This document shows, piece by piece, positions 11,833 through 19,939 of a DNA stretch of 64,000 nt. The stretch's first letter is position 1. Each line of letters begins with the position of its first letter. The position numbers and the translations under genes are program-made. Under the pieces are notes generated by a model. The model saw nothing but the letters and a program-made list of their open reading frames with translations. It was not told the origin of the DNA and did not search any database. This DNA comes from Prochlorococcus sp. AG-402-L23. Its GTDB lineage: Bacteria > Cyanobacteriota > Cyanobacteriia > PCC-6307 > Cyanobiaceae. Location: NCBI GenBank assembly GCA_003216635.1, contig QCIO01000001.1, positions 1 to 64,000 of the forward strand. The letters are read 5' to 3'.

Positions 11833-12059
11833 TAGCTTTTGTCTTTATTAGATAAGGCTCCACCTTCTTCTTTGTATTTTTCCCAAGCTTCACTTATTTT
11901 TGATTTAGAGAAGTTTTGTTTCCCCTCAGAAAACTTATTTTTGAGATTATTAAAACTATCTGAAAGCTCTTTCTTTGTTGGTTCATCAAGAAAGTTTGAT
12001 GTCAATTTCCATAAATACCAGCTACTAGCTAGAAGAATAATTAATCCCAGTAATTGCAT
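11832..12059 (-). CDS. membrane-anchored helical protein (75 aa)
   Basis: An N-terminal membrane helix (LLGLIILLASSWYLW) is followed by a long charged amphipathic helix (FNNLKNKFSEGKQNFSKSKISEAWEKYKEEGG). First gene of the overlapping operon running to 11384. The plus-strand frame 11839-12162 on the track is its shadow. Confidence 0.6.
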   Translation of the reverse strand: MQLLGLIILLASSWYLWKLTSNFLDEPTKKELSDSFNNLKNKFSEGKQNFSKSKISEAWEKYKEEGGALSNKDKS

Positions 12060-12150
12060 ATTAGTTTTTAAACTATGCTACAACCTTTTAAATGGTTTCG
12101 ATAAATTAATTGATTTAATACTGATAGAATCATTTTTCTTTAAGTCTAAA

Positions 12151-12306
12151 TTAAAACTTTAACCAGTGAAAGAAAATTCTATCGAGTAACCAAATAGTTA
12201 GTCCCCCTTCTAAAAAAGCTAGCCAGTACATGCCATAATCTGAAAACCCCATTTGTTCTTTGACTGTTTTAATCAATTTTTTGTGAGCTTGAATGAGATC
12301 GTTCAT
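12151..12306 (-). CDS. small membrane-associated protein (51 aa)
   Basis: MNDLIQAHKKLIKTVKEQMGFSDYGMYWLAFLEGGLTIWLLDRIFFHWLKF: amphipathic start and a hydrophobic aromatic second half. Conserved-looking Gly-Gly and Asp-Arg inside the hydrophobic part suggest function beyond an anchor. Family unknown. Confidence 0.5.
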   Translation of the reverse strand: MNDLIQAHKKLIKTVKEQMGFSDYGMYWLAFLEGGLTIWLLDRIFFHWLKF

Positions 12307-12323
12307 CAATAATTTAATTTGTT

Positions 12324-12575
12324 TTAAACCTGCTGAATTTCCTTAACTAAAAAACCCTTCCCATAGCAAGATAGACACGTTTTAGTCTCATCTAATGAAA
12401 TTCTTAGAAAACCTGCTCCATTACATCTAAAGCAGTTTACTTTAGTATTTGAATAGAGTTTTGACTTGATTTTAGCAGCACGATTTAAGTAAGAAACTGT
12501 TTCTTTACGTCCGTTTGCTTTAGCAGCTTTGTTTAAGAGGTTTTTGTAGTTGACTTTGAGTTCTTGGGTATTCAT
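12324..12575 (-). CDS. DnaJ-type zinc-finger microprotein
   Basis: 83 aa. The N-terminal half is helical and basic (LKVNYKNLLNKAAKANGRKE). The C-terminal half carries two CxxCxGxG-type repeats (CFRCNGAGF and CLSCYGKGF), enough for one zinc site of the kind found in the DnaJ cysteine-rich domain. Small cyanobacterial proteins of this kind include thylakoid assembly factors and disulfide-reductase-like proteins. Which applies here is not clear. The J-domain is absent. Confidence 0.65.
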   Translation of the reverse strand: MNTQELKVNYKNLLNKAAKANGRKETVSYLNRAAKIKSKLYSNTKVNCFRCNGAGFLRISLDETKTCLSCYGKGFLVKEIQQV

Positions 12576-12828
12576 CTTTTAACTTGAACAATTTTTAAAA
12601 TATAGGTAAAAGGAATCAATAAATAATTAAAATAAGAACTATGAATTTACCGTTTATATTCCTAATCTGATCTCATGTTGAGATTAAGATAATATAACGG
12701 ATATTTTTTTTTTATGTTTATTTGAGGAGTACTATTTTTTTATTTTTAATAGAAAATTTATATTTGATGAACTAATTTTAAATTTAAGAGGTTTCTTGAA
12801 AAAAATATAATTTTGGTAAACCAGGAAA

Positions 12829-12954
12829 TTATCCAGCCTTTTTTAAATTTTTAACTAAAAAATCATTTTCGTTAGTAAGTACATCAAACTTTGATTTCTT
12901 AAGTTTTTCTTTGATTTCAGTAGTCGAATGTTTTTTTATTTTGTTGGGATTCAT
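12829..12954 (-). CDS. coiled-coil microprotein (41 aa), paralog of 8868-9029
   Basis: MNPNKIKKHSTTEIKEKLKKSKFDVLTNENDFLVKNLKKAG: basic start then an NExxLVxxLKK helix, as in the 53-aa protein at 8868-9029. Below the track cutoff; function unknown. Confidence 0.5.
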   Translation of the reverse strand: MNPNKIKKHSTTEIKEKLKKSKFDVLTNENDFLVKNLKKAG

Positions 12955-13016
12955 AAGTTTTAAAAATCAATTTAAAAAAACATACAAACTAAATCTTACT
13001 GATCACGAAAATAAAA

Positions 13017-13127
13017 TGTGGATATATTTTTTTAAAATGAGAAAATATTTTATTTTGCACATAGAAGCTTTAATTTAATCAACATATTGTGGAAAACCCT
13101 GTTGAAAAACACTAAAAAAGTGGATAA
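13017..13127 (+). other. cluster of three DnaA-box-like 9-mers in a gene-free gap
   Basis: The gap 12955-13490 has no gene that I can support; the track's 61-aa minus frame at 13211 looks like AT-rich noise. TGTGGATAT (13017-13025), TGTGGAAAA (13088-13096) and AGTGGATAA (13119-13127) each match TGTGGATAA, the reverse of TTATCCACA, at eight of nine bases, all in one direction. No origin-linked gene (dnaA, dnaN) is nearby, so this may be a titration or regulatory site, or chance. Confidence 0.35.
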
Positions 13128-13490
13128 CTCTCGGGGAGCATGTTCAAAACAAGCTTTTCTCGGATAATTTTTAAGTATTTATACTTCATCAAGGGAAGTT
13201 TAAATATAGTTTAAAATACATCATAATCTATTGTTATAACTGTGGGATCATTACTTTTATATTTATAAAAAGGATTTTTTCTACAAATTAGTGTTGAGAA
13301 AATAATCAAAAAATTTATATTTGTATGATGTATCAAATTGACAAATAAAGTTAAGAAAAATAAAAGGAAACTTGAATTTTTGAAAAATTGTCTCAACTGT
13401 TTAAATTAAGTCTTGATTCGGTTTTCTCTATGGCAATATTTCTCAAACCTGAAATTAATCAAATAGGTTTGATTAAGTTAAAAATTTAAA

Positions 13491-13727
13491 ATGACAGAAG
13501 AAAAAAAGGATTCAAAAAAATATTCTGGAAAGAAAAACATCATGTTTGCTTATGGTTTTATAAAACTTGGTTCTAGTTTCGTATCTGCAATAGCTTTAGC
13601 TGCAATTGCTTTTGGGTTCTGTTCAGTAAAAAAAGAGTCTAAATTTTTCAATAAATGCGTTGTCGAAATTATTGAAGATGGGGGTACCAATTCTGAGGCA
13701 GTAAGGTATTGCAATGGGGGCAATTAA
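13491..13727 (+). CDS. single-helix membrane protein with two C-terminal cysteines (78 aa)
   Basis: A Lys-rich cytoplasmic start, one helix at about 29-47 (SSFVSAIALAAIAFGFCS), then KKESKFFNKCVVEIIEDGG…AVRYCNGGN. The spacing of a Cys, about 20-25 residues, then a Cys followed by GG, also appears at 34917-35354 and in modified form at 5811-6068. The C-terminal Cys pair may form a disulfide outside the cytoplasm (inference). Confidence 0.65.
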   Translation: MTEEKKDSKKYSGKKNIMFAYGFIKLGSSFVSAIALAAIAFGFCSVKKESKFFNKCVVEIIEDGGTNSEAVRYCNGGN

Positions 13728-13749
13728 AAGTCCAACACAAATAAATTAA

Positions 13750-13992
13750 ATGGATTCAGCAAGTGATTTAATTATTGACTCTTTGAAAGAGGAGCCAATT
13801 GGAGAAACTGATTATTTTATTTGGTTCATAACAGATATTGGCATTGTTGCCTTATTTAAAAGAGAGGAGAACTTTGAAACTTATAGTTCGAATGTCGAAA
13901 TTGAGGCTAATAAAATAGCTTTGGATATAACTAAAGAAGAAAAAGAGTATCTCAAAATAAAAGAGAAACAACTTTTCTTGTTTTATTCATAA
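13750..13992 (+). CDS. hypothetical protein (80 aa)
   Basis: MDSASDLIIDSLKEEPIGETDYFIWFITDIGIVALFKREENFETY… is an acidic protein with a beta-rich middle and helical end (ALDITKEEKEYLKIKEKQ). It follows the membrane protein gene by 22 bases on the same strand. No family recognised. Confidence 0.55.
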   Translation: MDSASDLIIDSLKEEPIGETDYFIWFITDIGIVALFKREENFETYSSNVEIEANKIALDITKEEKEYLKIKEKQLFLFYS

Positions 13993-14010
13993 GTTATGAT
14001 CATTTTCGAA

Positions 14011-14202
14011 TTAGTAAGAGGGCTCAAGGTTAAAAGTAGGCTCTTTAATATTATTTTCGCTAATTAATTCGTATGTGAGCTCTTTATTTAGGGCATTTAT
14101 ATAGGATGTATAAAGTTTTCCCCAAACAAATTCAAATTCATCTTTACTTAAATTCTTGAAAAGAATTTCTCCTTTGAAGTAAATGTGATAAGAATCATTC
14201 AT
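14011..14202 (-). CDS. hypothetical protein (63 aa)
   Basis: MNDSYHIYFKGEILFKNLSKDEFEFVWGKLYTSYI… has a strand-turn-strand-helix pattern (YHIYFKGEILFKNLSKDEF) seen in many small conserved marine cyanobacterial proteins. Function unknown. It converges with the 13750 gene. Confidence 0.6.
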   Translation of the reverse strand: MNDSYHIYFKGEILFKNLSKDEFEFVWGKLYTSYINALNKELTYELISENNIKEPTFNLEPSY

Positions 14203-14300
14203 AGTGGAAAATTAATCTTATCCTTTTTAACGCAGCGAAATATGTATGTAGTATTAGGTGCTACTAAAAAGAAATTTATATTTAGAAGTTATAAATACTT

Positions 14301-14612
14301 TTAGACTATCCTCGTATTCATTTTTTGCTTTTTGAATAATCCTACTGTCTCATCAAGATCCATACAAGGCTGAATACTTATATCCATTAACCTTCTCCAC
14401 GGATGCCATTGTTTCCAAATTGTCTCAAGAGAATCTGCACTCACTACAGAATGTCCAATCCCATTTTGAACCATAAAAATCCAAGAATGAACCTCATAGT
14501 TTTCAGGTCTGTTTTGGGGACCACCTGATTCATACCAATTAATTAGCATTTCTGCCCCTTCTTCTTGATCCTCGCCATCTGTAAATTCGTAGGAAATTAA
14601 ATACCTTTGCAT
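14301..14612 (-). CDS. DUF3303 domain protein
   Basis: 103 aa. The pattern is a starting strand (RYLISYEFTDGED), a helix, GGPQNRPENYEVHSWIF, VVSADSLETIWKQWHPWRRLMDISIQPCMDLDET. This is the order of DUF3303, an alpha/beta-barrel-like family with a C-terminal W…W..L.D..I.P. motif. Function unknown. Length fits the family. The gap 14613-14894 downstream holds only weak short frames. Confidence 0.7.
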   Translation of the reverse strand: MQRYLISYEFTDGEDQEEGAEMLINWYESGGPQNRPENYEVHSWIFMVQNGIGHSVVSADSLETIWKQWHPWRRLMDISIQPCMDLDETVGLFKKQKMNTRIV

Positions 14613-14894
14613 ATAGATTATTATTAAAATCTCTAAACTATTTTAACTCTAGATTTAGATATTGCCTCCCAATCTAATTAATGCTATGAAGTTTATAGAA
14701 GTGATTTTTTAAATGACCGAAAGATTTGGGAAAATTAAAAAGAATATTTTGACTAATTTTTCTTTTATAAATAAGACAATCTTGAAGTATTTTCAAAACC
14801 ATGATCTGTTCGTATAGCTCCAGTTAACATATAAAATTTGATACTTTTTAAAATACCTTAAATTAGTTACCATATTTATACTTTAGGGATACGA

Positions 14895-15278
14895 ATGAAA
14901 AATAAAAAAGACAATAGTGATCCAATTAATAATTTAGAGTATGAAAAAGTTCTAGAAGAAGAAATAATTAATTCATACGAAAGTAAATTGCAGAAAGATA
15001 CTTTACAAGATAGTAAAAAAAATAAATTTTACAGATTAAAAAGAACTCCATTAGAGATTGTAAATAGATTATTTTTCTTTTTCTTTATTGGAAGCTTTCT
15101 TTTCTCTTTGTTGTTAGCTTTTTCAGCAAGTAAGTTATGGTTCATACTTTATGTAATGAGTGCATTGTCATGTGTTTTCTATACTCCTAATAGAAAGGCA
15201 CTTAAAGAATTAATAGCAGCTTGGCCAAATATAGAGGATCTCATCAAAGGGAGGAGTTTGTGGAGAAAAGGAAAGTAA
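14895..15278 (+). CDS. two-helix membrane protein (127 aa)
   Basis: An acidic N-terminal half (YEKVLEEEIINSYESKLQ) is followed by KRTPLEIVNRLFFFFFIGSFLFSLLLAF and a second hydrophobic stretch (LWFILYVMSALSCVFYTP), then a basic end (KGRSLWRKGK). Probably a cyanobacterial membrane protein of unknown role. It starts a run of small plus-strand genes. Confidence 0.65.
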   Translation: MKNKKDNSDPINNLEYEKVLEEEIINSYESKLQKDTLQDSKKNKFYRLKRTPLEIVNRLFFFFFIGSFLFSLLLAFSASKLWFILYVMSALSCVFYTPNRKALKELIAAWPNIEDLIKGRSLWRKGK

Positions 15279-15285
15279 ATAGATT

Positions 15286-15372
15286 ATGAAACTGTTAAGT
15301 TTATTTAAAAAATTGGTTTTTAAATATTCTTGTTCCATACATAGAGGGTACCGACAAGAAAAAAGAGGATAA
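15286..15372 (+). CDS. possible microprotein (28 aa)
   Basis: MKLLSLFKKLVFKYSCSIHRGYRQEKRG: a basic amphipathic peptide ending three bases before the next start. Supported only by position in the run of plus-strand genes. Confidence 0.25.
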   Translation: MKLLSLFKKLVFKYSCSIHRGYRQEKRG

Positions 15373-15375
15373 AAA

Positions 15376-15513
15376 ATGAGTTTAATAAAGGTTGGAATTA
15401 TTGTTGAAATTTTTATGTTTGTGGGAGTTTTTTTATGGGTTAAGAAACTAAATAGTAAACAAAGTAGGCAATCATCTTTATCAAAAAAAATAATAAAAAA
15501 TCTCAAAATTTAG
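15376..15513 (+). CDS. single-helix membrane microprotein (45 aa)
   Basis: MSLIKVGIIVEIFMFVGVFLWVKKLNSKQSRQSS…: one helix at about 5-22 and a strongly basic tail (SKKIIKNLKI). AGAGGAT precedes the ATG as a ribosome site. Below the track cutoff; the minus frame 15210-15506 is its shadow. Confidence 0.5.
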   Translation: MSLIKVGIIVEIFMFVGVFLWVKKLNSKQSRQSSLSKKIIKNLKI

Positions 15514-15633
15514 AATTTTGATCACAAAATAAGGCATCTTTATAAAGAGATCACTTTTATGGAAAAATTTTTACTTTTCCCCTCTCACTTTGTCTATGAA
15601 ATCGGTTAGAACATCAACATCGTTATTAAAAAT

Positions 15634-15987
15634 ATGGTTTTCTCTATCCAAGGTCTTGCTCCAATAACCAATCCATTAAATAGTGTCTTAATAGAAAAGA
15701 AACTAATAAATGTTGATCAAAAGTTCATTCAACTCATTTCTCTTGCAGAAGGGTTACCTCGTACAGAAGTTATTGAAAGTGGAAGGAATTATTGGAGAGG
15801 TGTTTGTAGGAGCTTGATTTTTAGATTCCCTGATGACCTTGAAATTTTAAAGCTTGATGTAAGAAGTTACCTAGATAGATCAAAAGGAATAATCCAAATA
15901 AGATCTGCAGCAAGATTAGGTCAATCAGATTTAGGAGTTAATCTCAGAAGAGTGGAATACTTATTTAATCAATTAGAGAAAATTTAA
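15634..15987 (+). CDS. DUF1499 domain protein
   Basis: 117 aa. The C-terminal half, CRSLIFRFPDDLE…GIIQIRSAARLGQSDLGVNLRRVEYL, is the conserved end of DUF1499 (RFxDD…hxhRSASRxGxSDLGVNRRRVE). Family function is unknown; members occur in bacteria, cyanobacteria and plastid-bearing eukaryotes. The N terminus lacks the signal peptide present in some members. Confidence 0.75.
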   Translation: MVFSIQGLAPITNPLNSVLIEKKLINVDQKFIQLISLAEGLPRTEVIESGRNYWRGVCRSLIFRFPDDLEILKLDVRSYLDRSKGIIQIRSAARLGQSDLGVNLRRVEYLFNQLEKI

Positions 15988-16064
15988 TTAATCTGTTTTT
16001 TATAAATTTAAGGTTCTTTTTACTAAATAGTTGTGCTTTAATTCATAAGAATATTTGAATTGCC

Positions 16065-16196
16065 ATGGTAAAGATAATCTTAGTTGGAATTATTGTCGCT
16101 CTTGTATATTCTCAACCTGACCTTCGTCTTACAGTCGCTGATTGGTTAAAAGCAGCTTCTGATTTTCTTATTGAATCAGTGCAAGTAAAACCTTGA
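16065..16196 (+). CDS. small protein with N-terminal hydrophobic segment (43 aa)
   Basis: MVKIILVGIIVALVYSQPDLRLTVADWLKAASDFLIESVQVKP: short hydrophobic helix followed by an amphipathic helix. A clear ATG and coding-like composition support it. Family unknown. Bases 16197-16379 hold only the likely promoter of the channel gene. Confidence 0.5.
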   Translation: MVKIILVGIIVALVYSQPDLRLTVADWLKAASDFLIESVQVKP

Positions 16197-16379
16197 ATTA
16201 ATTTTTAATAAAGCACTAGTTAAGACCTGAAACTGTAATCATTTGTTTGATGCAAACAGCTACGAAAATAAATATTATTATCCTGCTATATATATATTTC
16301 ACTTAAACAAATAAATAGTTTTAGGAACATAATAGAAAATTTTTTTGAAATTTTTGAATAGTTAACGATAATAAGGGAT

Positions 16380-17435
16380 ATGAAGCTTAGATTATTTGAG
16401 TTCTATTTTATTAAAGACTACTTAAGGCCTTGGTTTGGTCTTATTTATTCTTTATTCTTTCTGTTTTTTTTAGGTGCAATTGGCTATCGAATAACAGAGG
16501 GATGGGAATGGAGTGATTGCTTATGGATGGTTCTGATCACAATAACCACAATTGGTTTTGGAGAAGTTCAACCTTTAAGTCCTGAAGGCAGGATCGTAAC
16601 TGTTTTAGTAATCGTAGGCGGATTGATCTTTATTCAATTTACCTTTCAAAAAGCTGTTAGATTATTCGAATCCGGCTATTTTCAAAGAGTAAATGAATTA
16701 CGTTTTAAAAGAATTCTTAGAAAAATGGAAAATCATGTAATTTTGTGCGGATATGGGAGGGTAGGTCAGGAAATATCTAATCAAATTAAAACACAAAATA
16801 TTCCAATTATCGTCGTTGAAAGTGATGAAGATAGAAAAAAGATTGCTGAAGAAAATGGTTTAGAAGTGCTTTGCGCTGATGCAACTCTTGACGAGACTTT
16901 AAAACTGGCAGGATTAGAAAAATGCAAAAGTTTGGTCGTTACCTTACCTAATGATGCTGCAAATTTATATGTTGTTTTAAGTGCTAAAGGGATAAGAAGT
17001 TCCATAAGAGTAATCGCAAGAGCTGGAACTGAAGAAGCTGCAAGTAAATTGAGATTAGCTGGTGCAAGTATAGTTGTAAGCCCTTATATAGCTGCTGGAA
17101 GAGCAATGGCATCAATGGCTTTAAGACCAATTGCCATTGATTTTCTAGATCTTCTAGCAGGAAGTGAATGTGAAATTGAAGAATTTGAATTAAGTAATGA
17201 TATAAGTCTTTTTGAAACTGCAGAGAAAAGATCACTTTCTGAACTAGGAATAGGTAAAAAGAGTGGTGCAAAAATATTAGCCATTAAGGAAAACGAAAAG
17301 TTGTTCACTAATCCTGGGGGTGGATTTATTCTTCAACCAGGTCAGGTATTAATAGCCTTTGGTAGTAAAGAACAACTTAATATCTTGAACGGTTTATTAG
17401 GTAATCTTGTTGTGGCAGTTGAGCTCTTAAAATAA
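16380..17435 (+). CDS. two-helix K+ channel with cytoplasmic RCK/TrkA domains
   Basis: 351 aa. Two membrane helices (about 17-36 and 70-88) flank a pore loop with the selectivity filter TIGFGE (57-62). An RCK_N/TrkA-N domain follows with GYGRVG (124-129) and a dinucleotide-binding Asp/Glu further on (VVESDED), then an RCK_C domain (about 265-345). This is the MthK/Kch type of ligand-gated potassium channel, in the plasma membrane or thylakoid. SynK of cyanobacteria is a thylakoid K+ channel, but its family is different enough that I do not equate the two. The filter is GFG rather than GYG, a variant seen in some K+ channels. Confidence 0.85.
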   Translation: MKLRLFEFYFIKDYLRPWFGLIYSLFFLFFLGAIGYRITEGWEWSDCLWMVLITITTIGFGEVQPLSPEGRIVTVLVIVGGLIFIQFTFQKAVRLFESGYFQRVNELRFKRILRKMENHVILCGYGRVGQEISNQIKTQNIPIIVVESDEDRKKIAEENGLEVLCADATLDETLKLAGLEKCKSLVVTLPNDAANLYVVLSAKGIRSSIRVIARAGTEEAASKLRLAGASIVVSPYIAAGRAMASMALRPIAIDFLDLLAGSECEIEEFELSNDISLFETAEKRSLSELGIGKKSGAKILAIKENEKLFTNPGGGFILQPGQVLIAFGSKEQLNILNGLLGNLVVAVELLK

Positions 17436-17631
17436 ATATCTAAAAATTAGATTTAATAAAAGGTATTTTAAAATATCTATTGACTATAAACACCTTATTG
17501 ACTTAATCGTCCTTTGAATTTTTCAAAGTAAGTAAGTTAAGGTAGATTGTAAAGAAGAGAAAATAAGAACAATCACGCTAAACTAAAAAAAGTAAATTAA
17601 AAATTATTAGTAAATTTACCATTTAAAAATC

Positions 17632-17970
17632 ATGAAAAAGCTATTAGTTTTTCTCATTCTTTTTATTACTTCTTGCAGTACAAAAGATAAACTATCAATT
17701 ACTAATGAAAATGAATTATTTTCTGTTACTAAAGATAATGCTTTGATTGTTTGTGGAGGTAAATCCAGATTAATTGAAAGTAAAAATGAAGAAATCATCA
17801 AGTTAGAAATTAAAGATTCTTCAAGTAGTGGAAAAGAAAAATTAGTTCAATTTACAATTGTAGAGACAGATAGAAAAGGAGGCAAATATAGAATTGTTAA
17901 TTGTTATCCAAATGAAGATCCAAAAAAATCGATAGTCAAAACAATCAAGACTAATTACAAATTAAATTAG
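17632..17970 (+). CDS. probable lipoprotein (112 aa)
   Basis: The signal peptide MKKLLVFLILFITSC ends in a lipobox with Cys15, so it should be lipid-anchored. The rest is polar and Lys/Ser-rich (IKDSSSSGKEK) with two further Cys (IVCGGKSR and VNCYPNE) that may pair. It is followed 20 bases later by cytochrome c6. No family assigned. Confidence 0.65.
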   Translation: MKKLLVFLILFITSCSTKDKLSITNENELFSVTKDNALIVCGGKSRLIESKNEEIIKLEIKDSSSSGKEKLVQFTIVETDRKGGKYRIVNCYPNEDPKKSIVKTIKTNYKLN

Positions 17971-17990
17971 TTCTAGGTCAACTATATCAA

Positions 17991-18344
17991 ATGAATATAT
18001 TTAAATTTCTATTTTTAGTTCCTTTCATAACGTTAATAATTTTTTTTCAGACAACCCTGCAAAGTAGATATCTTTTGGCTTTTGATATGAGAGATGGAGG
18101 AACAGTTTTTAAAAATGTTTGTGCAGGTTGCCATATAAGGGGTGGATCAGTTGTTCTTAAAGGATCTAAATCATTAAAACTTTCCGACCTTGAAAAAAGA
18201 GGAATAGCAGATGTAGATTCAATAGCAAAAATTGCAAATGAAGGGATTGGTTTTATGAAAGGTTATAAACATAAATTAAAGGAAGGGGAGGATAAGATTC
18301 TTGCACTATGGATTGTTCAAAATGCACAAAAAGGTTGGGAGTAG
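17991..18344 (+). CDS. petJ: cytochrome c6-type protein
   Basis: 117 aa with an N-terminal export signal (about 1-30), the heme-binding CAGCH (44-48) and the probable axial Met89 (GFMKGY). Cytochrome c6 carries electrons in the thylakoid lumen from cytochrome b6f to photosystem I. The domain GGTVFKNVCAGCH…VQNAQKGWE is of normal size. Cyanobacteria may hold several c6-like paralogs, so the exact paralog is uncertain. It is followed without a gap by the LptA-like gene. Confidence 0.85.
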   Translation: MNIFKFLFLVPFITLIIFFQTTLQSRYLLAFDMRDGGTVFKNVCAGCHIRGGSVVLKGSKSLKLSDLEKRGIADVDSIAKIANEGIGFMKGYKHKLKEGEDKILALWIVQNAQKGWE

Positions 18345-18713
18345 ATGAAAAGCTTATTTCTTACATCTTTTTTATTTCTATTAGCTGAATTTTGTTTTGC
18401 TGAGGAATTAATTAATTACACAATTACATCTGATTCTCAAGTTAATACTTTAGAAGGTGATTTGGAGGCTATGGGAAATGTAGTTATTAAAAGTAATGGT
18501 GGTAATTTTGAAGCTTACTCGGACAAGCTTTCTTTTGACAAGGATGATAAATCTCTAAAACTTTTTGGTAATGTGTATGTTAAAAATTTAGAGTCTGAAG
18601 GAATTTTAATTGATGAAACATCTGGAGATGAGTTGACCATATTTACTGATACAGGAATTTTTGAATTCAAATCTCAAAATAAAAACAGAGTAAAAACAAA
18701 AATTAAATTCTAA
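18345..18713 (+). CDS. LptA/OstA-type periplasmic protein
   Basis: 122 aa with a cleavable signal peptide (MKSLFLTSFLFLLAEFCFA) and the OstA-N beta-jellyroll pattern: TLEGDLEAMGNVVIKSNGGNFEAYSDKLSFDKDDKSLKLFGNV. LptA proteins bridge lipopolysaccharide from the inner membrane LptBFG complex to the outer membrane. The LptB-type ATPase is at 61778-62506. It begins directly after the cytochrome c6 stop codon. Confidence 0.75.
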   Translation: MKSLFLTSFLFLLAEFCFAEELINYTITSDSQVNTLEGDLEAMGNVVIKSNGGNFEAYSDKLSFDKDDKSLKLFGNVYVKNLESEGILIDETSGDELTIFTDTGIFEFKSQNKNRVKTKIKF

Positions 18714-18853
18714 ATAAAGTGTTAATATTTAATTGAAAATTTTAATTTCTAGCTGAGCTCTTAATGCCGATATATTCATAATAATTTTTTATATCAAAAT
18801 AATTTGATTTATATATTTTTAAATCCAAACGAAAAAAGCTCTAATCAAGATTT

Positions 18854-18937
18854 AGTTTAAGAGAGGGTTAAGAACTAATTAATTAAAAGATAAACTTTTA
18901 ATTAAAGAGTATTTGTGTTGAAATTAAGTGCTATAAA
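18854..18937 (+). promoter_or_regulatory. candidate Pho box and -10 element of the pst operon
   Basis: AGTTTAAG (18854-18861), a three-base spacer, GGGTTAAG (18865-18872), three bases, and TAATTAAT form 8+3 repeats of 11-bp period. On the opposite strand they read CTTAACCC and CTTAAACT, close to the cyanobacterial PhoB box (PyTTAAPyPyT/A). TATAAA (18932-18937) is a possible -10 element. The distance to the -10 is larger than usual, so the assignment is tentative. Confidence 0.45.
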
Positions 18938-18958
18938 TGTGTTGTCTTTCGTTAATTC

Positions 18959-19939
18959 ATGAAATCAATGAACATAGCTAAGAAAGCTTTGGTCTTTACA
19001 TCTGTAGTTGCCATTGCTGCTGGCACAAGTGTTTCGGCAAGAACAAGATTAAGTGGTGCTGGAGCATCATTCCCTGCCAAAATCTACACTCGATGGTTTT
19101 TTGATCTAGCAAAATCAGGTGGACCAAGAGTTAATTACCAAGCAGTTGGTTCTGGTTCTGGAAGAAAAGCATTTATTGATCAGACTGTTAACTTCGGTGC
19201 TTCAGATGATCCAATGAAAGATAAAGATATTGCAAAAGTTACTAGAGGATTAGTACAGATACCTATGGTTGGAGGAACTATTGCATTTGGTTATAACTAT
19301 GATTGCGATTTAAAACTTTCCCAAGAGAAAGCAGTACAAGTTGCTATGGGAATGATTAAAGATTGGAAAGAATTAGGTTGTAAACCAGGGAAATTGACTT
19401 GGACTCATCGTTCTGATGGATCAGGAACTACTAAGGCTTTCACAAACTCTATGGAAGCGTTTTCAAAAACCTGGACATTAGGCACAGGTAAGTCTGTAAA
19501 ATGGCCGGCAGGTGTTGGTGCTAAAGGTAATTCTGGTGTCGCAGGTGTTATTCAAAATACTCCTGGTGCAATTGGTTATGTTAACCAGTCTTACATAAAA
19601 GGTAATGTCAAAGCTGCAGCACTTCAAAATCTTTCTGGAGAATATGTAAAGCCTACTGTTGAGGCAGGAGCAAAAGCTCTTAATGGTATTACTTTAGATG
19701 AAAATCTTGCGGGTAAAAATCCTAATCCAACAGCAAAAGGAGCATATCCTATAGCTTCATTAACATGGATACTTGCTTATGAAGAGGGTAATGGTAGAAA
19801 CACTAAAGCTATCAAACAAGCCTTTAATACATTGTTAAGTGATGAGTATCAAGATAAGGCTTCATCCCTTGGCTTTATCCCCTTAAAAGGGAATATCCTT
19901 TTGAAATCTAGAGCTGCCATTGAAAAAATAGGTAGTTAA
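18959..19939 (+). CDS. pstS: phosphate ABC transporter, substrate-binding protein PstS
   Basis: 326 aa. The signal peptide (KALVFTSVVAIAAGTSVSA) leads to RLSGAGASFPAKIYTRWF, then the phosphate-binding signatures VGSGSGRKAF, DDPM, HRSDGSGTTKAF and AIGYVNQSY. PstS captures phosphate in the periplasm for PstCAB. It is the first gene of pstSCAB and is the classic phosphate-starvation protein of Prochlorococcus. A second in-frame ATG lies three codons later. Candidate Pho box upstream. Confidence 0.95.
   Translation: MKSMNIAKKALVFTSVVAIAAGTSVSARTRLSGAGASFPAKIYTRWFFDLAKSGGPRVNYQAVGSGSGRKAFIDQTVNFGASDDPMKDKDIAKVTRGLVQIPMVGGTIAFGYNYDCDLKLSQEKAVQVAMGMIKDWKELGCKPGKLTWTHRSDGSGTTKAFTNSMEAFSKTWTLGTGKSVKWPAGVGAKGNSGVAGVIQNTPGAIGYVNQSYIKGNVKAAALQNLSGEYVKPTVEAGAKALNGITLDENLAGKNPNPTAKGAYPIASLTWILAYEEGNGRNTKAIKQAFNTLLSDEYQDKASSLGFIPLKGNILLKSRAAIEKIGS

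Noticed and set aside
13211-13396. 61-aa minus-strand ORF
   Set aside because: AT-rich and Phe/Asn/Ile-rich translation without ribosome site; probably chance in a gene-free gap.
14713-14817. 34-aa frame MTERFGKIKKNILTNF… in the 14613-14894 gap
   Set aside because: No ribosome site and basic, AT-driven composition; not enough support to call.
17513-17529. CTTTGAA-TTT-TTCAAAG hairpin before the lipoprotein gene
   Set aside because: The stem is weak and AT-rich, has no U-run, and is not near a gene end.
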